Positions 1 through 5,102 of a stretch of 5,404 nt of DNA are shown here, in pieces. Under the pieces are notes generated by a model, which had not been told where the DNA came from, searched no databases, and worked only from the letters and a program-made list of their open reading frames with translations. Source of the DNA: an uncultured Geobacter sp. Its GTDB lineage: Bacteria > Desulfobacterota > Desulfuromonadia > Geobacterales > Geobacteraceae. Position 1 is the stretch's first letter; each line of letters begins with the position of its first letter. The stretch spans positions 1 through 5,404 of the forward strand of contig CALABV010000026.1 in the NCBI GenBank assembly GCA_937886325.1, given 5' to 3'. Position numbers and translations under genes: made by a program.

Positions 1-151
1 CTTCCGCCGGCAGGTATCCGTAGATGTCCTGCGCCCCCTGAAGTACCGGAATCAACGCTCCATCGTAGCCCCGGTAGTGCGCCAGCAACTCAGCCAGTTG
101 CACTTCCTGTGGTGAATCAACATGTTCACCCGTACACTTGCATACTGCCAT
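1..151 (-). CDS. NuoE/HydC/HndA-like [2Fe-2S] subunit, N-terminal 50 codons (runs off left edge)
   Basis: Seen: an ATG at 151-149 is preceded by a perfect AGGAGG (157-162) at five bases spacing. It opens a frame with no stop to the window edge. Residues 18-50 carry the NuoE N-terminal helical pattern: ELLAHYRGYDGALIPVLQGA, then QDIYGYLPAE. Known: this family (24 kDa subunit of complex I, HydC/HoxE/HndA of NAD(P)-linked hydrogenases and formate dehydrogenases) pairs with a NuoF-like flavoprotein and carries a thioredoxin-fold [2Fe-2S] cluster. The four cluster cysteines come later and lie outside the window. Cys4 and Cys6 at the extreme N-terminus are not family ligands as far as I know. The missing C-terminus prevents telling complex I from a hydrogenase or dehydrogenase subunit. 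It is separated from the upstream cluster by a terminator and a long structured leader, so it is probably the first gene of its own unit. Confidence 0.87.
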   Translation of the reverse strand, partial: MAVCKCTGEHVDSPQEVQLAELLAHYRGYDGALIPVLQGAQDIYGYLPAE

Positions 152-261
152 TTTCTCCTCCTTTTGAGATAGTGGACGCCATGGGAAAAACCCGTCAGCG
201 CCCGTAGTGCCCTTTTCCGGAATCGAAGAACCGTTTTTCCGGCCAAGGGCGATACTTGGTA

Positions 262-347
262 ACGCGCGGCATTGCTCCATCGTATTTGCGTCCGGCCGGG
301 GAGAGGAGAAACTGGCCTTGGCATGGAAGGAGCGAAATGCCGCGCGT
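262..347 (-). promoter_or_regulatory. Long inverted repeat in the leader of the NuoE-like gene
   Basis: Seen: 262-273 pairs perfectly with 336-347 (12 bp), and 274-278 pairs with 329-333 (5 bp) across a two-base bulge, giving a 17-bp stem around a 50-base loop. Smaller helices lie nearby: 243-247/255-259 and 217-222/237-242. Bases 242-248 can alternatively pair with 316-322 inside the loop. The region 152-400 contains no convincing coding sequence and ends at the AGGAGG of the NuoE-like gene. Inference: it may be a structured 5' leader or an operator. I recognise no known riboswitch class, and it could also be a decayed terminator or mobile-element end. Confidence 0.4.
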
Positions 348-394
348 GATATCTTTCCACGATAGTGCGCGGTGTATGATTGATTCGACCGCGG

Positions 395-447
395 AAACGA
401 AAAAACCCGCACGGATACCGTACATTCCTCGGTATCAGTGCGGGTTT
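395..447 (-). terminator. Rho-independent terminator-like hairpin, copy 1
   Basis: Seen: the arms AAACCCGCAC (403-412) and GTGCGGGTTT (438-447) pair perfectly. After one G/A mismatch, 414-420 pairs with 430-436, giving 17 bp with a nine-base loop. Read on the minus strand, the stem is followed by a T-run (complement of 400-405), so the polarity is minus. It lies 244 bases upstream of the NuoE-like start. It may therefore end a decayed upstream unit or act as an attenuator in the NuoE-like leader if the promoter lies in the AT-rich island further upstream. The sequence does not decide between these. Confidence 0.75.
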
Positions 448-487
448 CGGTGAGTCCGCCGAAAGCGGAGATCGAAATAAGCGCCTT
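440..487. repeat. Conserved block adjoining terminator, copy 1
   Basis: Seen: this block abuts the terminator hairpin and shares about three quarters of its bases with 1404-1447. The common core is gcgggtttcggtg, one variable base, then gtccgc; a GC-rich stretch follows, then tcgaa and gcgc. On the minus strand it contains a small hairpin, TCCGC/GCGGA (456-468 region). The conservation extends beyond what is needed for a terminator stem, which points to a dispersed repeat or a structured RNA module. I do not recognise the family. Confidence 0.55.
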
Positions 488-555
488 GAGTAAATCGTGT
501 GTATTCTTTGTTTCTTGGCAACCGGGTTTCCACCCGTTACACCGGTTATCCTCTA

Positions 556-668
556 CAACAAGCAACGATTCAATAGAATTGGTATCGTTATCATAAATAA
601 TGAAAATCGATAATTACCATAGTACATAGCAATGAGCAATGATTATTAGATAAATAATTATCAAAAAA
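556..668. promoter_or_regulatory. AT-rich intergenic island with possible promoters and Fur-like half-sites
   Basis: Seen: about 110 bases much richer in A+T than the rest of the window. They carry several GATAAT/TTATC-type hexamers (near 588-592, 609-614, 656-662), an inverted repeat ATTATT-AGATA-AATAAT (642-658), and a tandem heptamer GCAATGA repeated twice (629-642). On the minus strand a weak sigma-70-like pair, TTGCTC and TAATTA at 17 bases spacing, points toward the NuoE-like gene. Known: clustered GATAAT hexamers resemble Fur-type operators. No gene starts close by on either strand, so the assignment is weak. Confidence 0.25.
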
Positions 669-705
669 TGTCATGGCTACAGCTTGTCCGGCAGATGGTA
701 TTTCT

Positions 706-1011
706 TCATGCTGTTGATTCTCCCTGCAGGTTTTGTTTTTTTCGGCAGCCGGTTCTAGAGATCACCGGATCCCAAACCTGTGCGACGAGACACGGAAAAG
801 TCTTTCCAGAGGTCGATATCCGTCGCGAACGAGCTGAAGTCGGACCCATACGACGCGCTTGGGCATACATACTTAAAACCCTCGACAGTGAACGTACCCG
901 TTCGTCAGGGATAATGCTTTTGAAGCGGGCAGGGTACGTCCCGGATTCAGACCCCGTCCGGGGAATGCGGACGCTACGCGGCTTTACAGTTTTACTGCCC
1001 GGATAGTTGTT
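706..1011 (-). other. Possible decayed coding stretch, no intact gene
   Basis: Seen: directly after the TAG of the ferredoxin relic the same frame stays open for another 101 codons, to a TGA at 706-708. A second minus-strand frame (755-904, between stops) reads as fairly protein-like, including EGFKYVCPSASYGSDFSSF and DIDLWKDFSV. A single frameshift near 905-925 would join it to PARFKSIIPDE in the first frame. The plus strand opposite also has a 112-codon open frame, so long open frames here may simply reflect GC bias. No family is recognised. It is listed to explain an otherwise empty stretch, not as a confident gene. Confidence 0.2.
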
Positions 1012-1179
1012 CTAGCCGGTCGTACGTAAAGGGGGTGAAGGAGTGGATAGTGGCTGATTGGTGGGGTCGTGGCACAGGGTGGGGAGTAAGAATTCCGCCT
1101 TCCAAGCCGCTTCGTGGACTGTTGCTTCTTTCGGGACGGTTATCCGGCTGCCGTCGATGGGTGCTGTTACGTTTGTCAC
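1012..1179 (-). pseudogene. Relic of NuoG/hydrogenase-type [2Fe-2S] ferredoxin domain
   Basis: Seen: AGGAGG (1188-1193) lies eight bases upstream of a GTG at 1179, opening a 55-codon frame that ends in TAG (1012-1014). Residues 7-39 match the start of the plant-type ferredoxin domain found at the N-terminus of NuoG, [FeFe]-hydrogenase and NAD-linked formate dehydrogenase large subunits: PIDGSRITVPKEATVHEAAW, then KAEFLLPTLCHDP. The first cluster cysteine (Cys36) is kept. After residue 40 the similarity stops, the remaining three cysteines are absent and the protein ends, so it cannot hold the cluster. Inference: this is the decayed 5' end of a large-subunit gene, possibly a paralog of one belonging with the NuoE-like gene to the left. 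A short functional peptide is possible but less likely. Confidence 0.68.
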
Positions 1180-1354
1180 GGGTGATACCTCCTGTTAGTA
1201 TTTCCGACACGAGAAATAGCGTTCCGCGGAGTCAATCGAATCCTTCTCCCCAGTTGCCGGGTTTTAGGTTGATACGTCGATAGTGCTTCATCATGTGTCT
1301 CCAACTCTTTCTGTTCATTTTCCCGACATTCTTCCTGATAGCAGGTTCTTGCCC

Positions 1355-1410
1355 CGAAAAAGAAAAACCCGCTCCAATGCCTGACGTCATGTCGGGATCG
1401 AAGCGGGTTT
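1355..1410 (-). terminator. Rho-independent terminator after the rhodanese-like gene, copy 2
   Basis: Seen: AAACCCGCT (1365-1373) pairs with AGCGGGTTT (1402-1410). Inside, 1380-1385 pairs with 1391-1396, with one mismatch on the minus strand. On the minus strand the stem is followed by TTTTTCTTTTT (complement of 1357-1367). It lies about 90 bases after the stop codon of the lipoprotein gene, so it most likely ends the four-gene minus-strand transcript. The loop region contains the 8-base palindrome TGACGTCA (1382-1389). Confidence 0.85.
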
Positions 1411-1447
1411 CGGTGGGTCCGCGGGGGCGGGGGTCGAAGTGGGCGCT
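1404..1447. repeat. Conserved block adjoining terminator, copy 2
   Basis: Seen: second copy of the block at 440-487, in the same orientation and at the same position relative to its terminator hairpin. The two differ by one indel and about ten substitutions. On the minus strand it would form a short CCGC/GCGG hairpin just before the terminator stem. It lies between the lipoprotein stop codon and the terminator, in the 3' untranslated region of the cluster. Confidence 0.55.
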
Positions 1448-1500
1448 TATTGTAAAGAAATAAACCTGATTATCGATGTCGCGAAAACTTTCCTTGGTTT

Positions 1501-2703
1501 TTACAGTGGAACGATAGAAACCTTTATCTTCACGGGCTGTCCCGCGGCGGGGAGCATGGCGGCCTTGGGATAATAACGGCCCGCGTGATAGTTCCGCATA
1601 TCCCCGTAGTCTTCGTTATACAGCCCGCCATCGGCGAACCAGGTGTCCTCGTTGGCCAGGCCGTTGCTCGTTATGCCGCAGACACAGGAGTAAAAACAGA
1701 AGATGCAGCCCGGGTTCCAGTTCAGGTTCGACTCCCTTGTGCCGCCGATACGGGCTTCAAAGCCGACCTTTTTAAAGGTTGCCGGGTCGGGCTGGTAGAA
1801 GGATGCCTTTTCTTCGAACAGCTCGTGCAGATCATAGTATCCGGCCGCGCCATCCCAGGTAACAGAATAGACAACCGCCTGTCCGCTCGTGAATTTGCTC
1901 CTCCAAACGCTCATGTCGCCGAAAAAGATGCCGTCGGCCATGTTGCCGAGTTGGCTTGCGCCGAGATATGTCAGCATTTCCTGAAAGCAGAAGGGCGCCA
2001 GGTTTACCTGGAAAATAGCGTTGTTGTGCAGGCCTCCCCCCTTGAACGTAATGGCATGGTGTGTTCCCTTTGTTGAGACATTCGCATAGTTGGTATTGTT
2101 GATGTATCCCGTCATGACAAAGGAGCCGCCGGAAAGGTTGACCGACTCGATGCCGCTGTAATTCATCTCGATATCCGAGGGCTTGGCCTTTTTCCAGTCT
2201 TCATAGCTGCCTGACATGTAGGATACACGGGTGAAGCCGATTTTTTTTGCCAGTTCCTTTGCCGTCCTTCCCTGCGAAACCGTTTCACCGTAGAAGATAA
2301 TCTCCGCGTCCTGATAGGTGGCGGCAAAGTCGTTGACCAGCTGATTGACCAGCATGTGCGAAAGCCATGAATCCTTGATTGTCGTTGATGCGGTCGTGTC
2401 CAGGCGATCGTAGCCGTTGGTGTACAGGGCCTTGCCGTTGTCGGCAATCATCTCCAGAGGGACGGTAAGACTCTGCGGGACGTGTCCCTCGATATAGTCG
2501 TTGCTGGATCGCACGTCGACCAAAAGGACCCTGTCCTTTGCGTCGGGCGCGGTTCTTCCGCTGCCGATGAGCGACATTACACCCTTCACGGACATTGACG
2601 ACGCTTCCGGCGCGGGATCCGACGAACCGCCGCATGCCGTTAGAGAAAATACAGTTATGAGAAGAAATAACCACAAAAGTCTTCGTGCCATAGCTGCTTT
2701 CAT
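1501..2703 (-). CDS. Lipoprotein with catalytically dead rhodanese domain and Cys-rich YdjY-like C-terminal domain
   Basis: Start: I chose the ATG at 2703 because AAAGGGGGA (2707-2715) lies just upstream; an ATG at 2724 adds seven residues but has no visible ribosome site. This gives 400 aa. Seen: a basic n-region, a hydrophobic stretch and the lipobox LTAC (Cys24) indicate a lipid-anchored envelope protein. Residues about 40-175 read as a rhodanese fold (LLVDVRSSNDYIEGHVP, then GFTRVSYMSGSYEDWKKA). The active-site loop is IIFYGETVSQGRTAKEL, with no Cys where sulfurtransferases have one, so thiosulfate-type catalysis is unlikely. Residues about 195-400 resemble, from memory, the YdjY-like domain, with GGTRESN followed by Cys333-x2-Cys336-x3-Cys340-x-Cys342 (GCIFCFYSCVCG), a plausible metal or Fe-S site. 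It is last in the cluster and followed by a terminator. The substrate is unknown; the fusion suggests a redox or sulfur/metal-related envelope function. Confidence 0.83.
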   Translation of the reverse strand: MKAAMARRLLWLFLLITVFSLTACGGSSDPAPEASSMSVKGVMSLIGSGRTAPDAKDRVLLVDVRSSNDYIEGHVPQSLTVPLEMIADNGKALYTNGYDRLDTTASTTIKDSWLSHMLVNQLVNDFAATYQDAEIIFYGETVSQGRTAKELAKKIGFTRVSYMSGSYEDWKKAKPSDIEMNYSGIESVNLSGGSFVMTGYINNTNYANVSTKGTHHAITFKGGGLHNNAIFQVNLAPFCFQEMLTYLGASQLGNMADGIFFGDMSVWRSKFTSGQAVVYSVTWDGAAGYYDLHELFEEKASFYQPDPATFKKVGFEARIGGTRESNLNWNPGCIFCFYSCVCGITSNGLANEDTWFADGGLYNEDYGDMRNYHAGRYYPKAAMLPAAGQPVKIKVSIVPL

Positions 2704-2706
2704 CAT

Positions 2707-2715
2707 TCCCCCTTT
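2707..2715 (-). promoter_or_regulatory. Ribosome binding site deciding the lipoprotein start
   Basis: AAAGGGGGA on the minus strand lies four bases (counted from the last G) before the ATG at 2703, inside the longer reading frame that begins at 2724. The sequence before 2724 has no purine-rich site. The shorter start gives a conventional signal peptide beginning MKAAMARR. Confidence 0.55.
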
Positions 2716-2798
2716 GCGCGTCATTGACGCTGATAATCATGGTTCATACCCCGGCCTTCCGGAGAAAACCGGATTGTAAGCCTCGTATCGAATGTCCG

Positions 2799-3800
2799 TC
2801 AGTGGATCTCGATACGGGAGATGCGCCGTACCGAACGTCCGCCGGTGCTGTCCTCCCTCACCACCGAACGGGCGAATCCATCCTCCGTAATCAGTTCTCC
2901 GTTTTTCTTCCAGGCGATGATGATGTTGTCGCTCAAGCGGGAATTGAGGATCTCGCCGAAGGAGTACACTGCGCTGAAACCGTCGCTGCTGGAGATGACC
3001 ACATATCTCCGGTAGTCCCTGTCCGTAACGTTCACCCCGCTGTTCTCCAGAATCGTCCTGAGGGTCGGGCCCTCAAAGGAGTAGACACCCCGGAAGCCTT
3101 CGCAGTCGCCGGTCATGACCGCATCGTCGATGCGCAGGGAAGGGAGGGCTTTGAGCGTGTCGAGGGTTATGGTCCGCAGCGCGTTGCTCTTGCCGTCTAT
3201 CAGGGTAATAAGAGGACTGGGGGGACGAACGATCTTCCTTTCCTTGTCCGTGTATGCTTCGAGTTTGATGGCGACCCGTTCCACCACGATCTCCCGCACG
3301 TCCCCAATCCTTCTACCGGTACGGACATCGGTGGAGGTTATGAGCTCAAGCCCGTCCCCTTCATCAACTGCCTTGCCGTCCCGTTCATAGCCCAGAAGCA
3401 CGCTTCGCCCGATGCTGGAATAGAAGATCTCGCCGAAGGAGTACACGACTTCCTTACCACTCGCGCCAATTACGCGGATTAAGACCCCCGGTTCGAATTT
3501 TCTGACATGCTTCATTCCCGCCCGTTCCAGGAGGTCGCGCAGGAGCACCCCCCTGTAGGAAACGACCATCAGCAGCCTCTCCGGATCGGTCGGTTTCTTC
3601 TTCTCGTCCAGCAGGGTGACGTTCTTGATGGAGAACGGCTGCATCGCCCTCAGTTCATCCGCGGACAGCGTAATGGGCTGCCTTACCTCGCCGGATACGG
3701 AGATCGACGCGCCGAGGCTGAACCCGGGAAAGGAAAGCATGACGAGCATTCCCGTAAGTAAAATTCCGATACGGTATCTCAGTTCAGAAAAAACTCCCAT
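2799..3800 (-). CDS. Secreted protein with two tandem sulfite-oxidase/molybdopterin-type (Oxidored_molyb-like) domains
   Basis: Seen: 333 aa. The ATG at 3800 has AGGGAG at 3808-3813. Residues 1-31 form a signal peptide (hydrophobic 11-29, cleavage probably after Ala31). Two homologous units follow, about 32-176 and 197-332. Each contains a leading beta region, a G-x-x-L-x-x-(L/I)-L-E-x-(A/S)-G helix (RGVLLRDLLERAGM; EGPTLRTILENSG) and the motif VYSFGEI. Unit 2 also has SSDGFSAVY, which resembles the DGYSA element of small sulfite-oxidase-fold proteins. The only Cys is Cys233 (TGDCEGF) in unit 2, close to where the Mo-ligating Cys sits in SUOX/MsrP; unit 1 has none. Unit 2 might bind a pterin or another ligand, while unit 1 looks non-catalytic. 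The exported location and position between the double-cubane protein and the lipoprotein suggest a shared envelope role. Function is unknown; the fold assignment is from motifs only. Confidence 0.78.
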   Translation of the reverse strand: MGVFSELRYRIGILLTGMLVMLSFPGFSLGASISVSGEVRQPITLSADELRAMQPFSIKNVTLLDEKKKPTDPERLLMVVSYRGVLLRDLLERAGMKHVRKFEPGVLIRVIGASGKEVVYSFGEIFYSSIGRSVLLGYERDGKAVDEGDGLELITSTDVRTGRRIGDVREIVVERVAIKLEAYTDKERKIVRPPSPLITLIDGKSNALRTITLDTLKALPSLRIDDAVMTGDCEGFRGVYSFEGPTLRTILENSGVNVTDRDYRRYVVISSSDGFSAVYSFGEILNSRLSDNIIIAWKKNGELITEDGFARSVVREDSTGGRSVRRISRIEIH

Positions 3801-3846
3801 TCAATACTCCCTGCAAGTGATTTAAGTCCTGAAATCCATGATTCCA

Positions 3847-5025
3847 TCAAGCTGTATCCTCGCCGCTTCCGGCCCGTTTCGACCGGTTGATCATCTCCAG
3901 GAACGCCTCGATGCGCACCTTGAGCTGTTCGGTGTCGGACTCTGAGTAGTCGGTTTCTATCTGCAGGAAAGGCACATTCGAGGTTTCCCGGACATGCCTT
4001 TTCAGGCTGTAGGACTCGATGTTGTAGGTGTGGCATCCCTGCCAGGTGAGGTCGATGACGCCGTCCACCTGGAATTCGCGGACCAGCCGTTCCACCAGCG
4101 GGAAACGTCCTTCGTTGGGGGACATGCACGAGCAGGGGATGCGCAGGTAGCGATCGGCCATGGCTTCCAGCAGGTCTCCTCTCTCTTCGATCGGATCGAT
4201 CTTCTTGTAGGCGCCGCAGCTTTCGAAGCAGACCACGCTGCCGCCGCACTCCTCGACAAGCCGCACCACCTTGTCCGAACCGATGCCCACGGGAACGCCG
4301 CTCAACAGGATGCGCGGGGTTGATGGTGGAAACGGCGACAGACCGTTGTCCGCCATCTCGCGCAATTCCGACGTGAGGCGGTCAACCAGCTCGATTGCCT
4401 CGCGCTTGTCGACGGAGAAGCCGCGGTTATGAAGCACCGTGAGCATGTCCATGCCGCAGATGGGAGCGGGATTGTTTTTGCACACGTCCTGAAACTCTTT
4501 CAGGGACCTCCGTTCGTCGTTTGCCAGACGGATGGCGTCGCGTAGTTTCTCATCGGTGATTTCCACCGAGAATTCTTTTTCGAGCCTGGTTCTCAGCCGC
4601 TTCATCTCACCGGTCCAGTAGGAGAGTGCGGCCTCGTCCTGCACCTGGGGGAGCTGCATCAGGTGGAGCGGTTTCATCTCTCCCATGAGCTCGTACATCT
4701 TCTTCTTCCCGTCGCAGGTGGTTTCGGCAATGAGAAGATCCGCGAAGTGAAAGTAGGGGCAGGTGTCGGTGACGGCAAATCCATAGCTGGACTTTATGAG
4801 CGGGCAAAGGTTCCTGGGGAGAACTTTTTCCGCGGCGGGAACGGGATTCTGGCTCGTGCCGCACAGCTTCACCGGAATCGCGCCGGCCGCCATCACCATC
4901 TCAGCGGGGGAGTAGAGACAGTAGGTGCCGACCACGCGCAGGCCTTTTTCCTTGGCCTCTTTTACGGCCAGTGCATTCCGTTCCCGCAGCGTCGAAATCT
5001 CCGAAAATGTTTTTGGTTCTGTCAT
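3847..5025 (-). CDS. Double-cubane-cluster protein, 2-hydroxyacyl-CoA dehydratase subunit family (YjiM-like)
   Basis: Seen: 392 aa, full family length. The start ATG at 5025 has AAAGGA at 5033-5038. The protein follows the YjiM/HgdB-type pattern throughout: GTYC (Cys36), RNLCPLIKSSYGF (Cys74), TDTCPYFHFADL (Cys89), ETTCDGKKKMYELM (Cys104), then a second lobe with CFESCGAYKK (Cys270), IPCSCMSPNEGR (Cys298, Cys300) and WQGCHTYNIESYSLKRHVRE (Cys331), and IETDYSESD near the end. Known: characterised double-cubane-cluster proteins hold an [8Fe-9S] cluster through six cysteines from two lobes and are reduced at the expense of ATP by a partner activase; they reduce small molecules in vitro, but the natural substrate is unclear. 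Likely ligands here are Cys36, Cys74, Cys104, Cys270, Cys298 or Cys300, and Cys331 (inferred). It is cytoplasmic, with no signal peptide. The activase gene lies 77 bases upstream. A true CoA-ester dehydratase is the alternative, but no second dehydratase subunit is seen. Confidence 0.9.
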   Translation of the reverse strand: MTEPKTFSEISTLRERNALAVKEAKEKGLRVVGTYCLYSPAEMVMAAGAIPVKLCGTSQNPVPAAEKVLPRNLCPLIKSSYGFAVTDTCPYFHFADLLIAETTCDGKKKMYELMGEMKPLHLMQLPQVQDEAALSYWTGEMKRLRTRLEKEFSVEITDEKLRDAIRLANDERRSLKEFQDVCKNNPAPICGMDMLTVLHNRGFSVDKREAIELVDRLTSELREMADNGLSPFPPSTPRILLSGVPVGIGSDKVVRLVEECGGSVVCFESCGAYKKIDPIEERGDLLEAMADRYLRIPCSCMSPNEGRFPLVERLVREFQVDGVIDLTWQGCHTYNIESYSLKRHVRETSNVPFLQIETDYSESDTEQLKVRIEAFLEMINRSKRAGSGEDTA

Positions 5026-5069
5026 GTGTTTGTCCTTTCAACACATTTTCTTTTTTTCCGCCTGCTTTT

Positions 5070-5090
5070 CACTTATCACTTATCACTTTT
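5070..5090. repeat. Tandem heptamer repeat in the activase/double-cubane spacer
   Basis: CACTTAT is repeated at 5070-5076 and 5077-5083, followed by a one-base variant CACTTTT (5084-5090). It fills part of the 77-base spacer upstream of the double-cubane gene. It looks like slippage-prone low-complexity DNA. No operator is recognised. Confidence 0.7.
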
Positions 5091-5102
5091 CACCCTTTGT
5101 CT

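Noticed and set aside
319..336. Plus-strand TTGGCA-N-GC pattern with sigma-54 spacing
   Set aside because: It points to the plus strand, where no gene follows, has a poor -12 element, and lies in the arm/loop of the inverted repeat.
505..545. GGGTGGAAACCC on the minus strand resembling a T-box antiterminator, followed by a terminator hairpin
   Set aside because: The TGGN bulge context and downstream spacing do not fit, no specifier stem was found, and no aminoacyl-tRNA synthetase or amino-acid gene follows.
677..709. Ten-codon minus-strand peptide MKKYHLPDKL with a GGGAGA upstream
   Set aside because: Expected by chance at this length. No run of regulatory codons or attenuator follows closely enough to call it a leader peptide.
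721..770. Cluster of restriction-like palindromes (CCTGCAGG, TCTAGA, GGATCC) suggesting a cloning polylinker
   Set aside because: The sites are separated by ordinary sequence not matching any polylinker I know, and no vector sequence is seen nearby.
668..1283. Plus-strand open frames at 668-1006 and 1035-1283
   Set aside because: Arg/Ser/Pro-rich shadow-like composition, no ribosome site and no family resemblance; the second overlaps the minus-strand ferredoxin relic.
1232..1318. 28-codon minus-strand frame (begins MNRKSWRH; internal ATGs at 1294 and 1291 with GGAG upstream) just after terminator copy 2
   Set aside because: Too short, no recognised family and only a weak ribosome site; it could be a leader peptide or chance.
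2720..2798. TCCGG/CCGGA hairpin in the spacer before the lipoprotein gene as a terminator
   Set aside because: The stem is only about five base pairs and has no following T-run on the minus strand.
1585..3825. Long plus-strand open frames opposite the lipoprotein and SUOX-like genes
   Set aside because: They are antisense shadows of GC-rich coding sequence; the minus-strand frames have signal peptides, domain motifs and ribosome sites.
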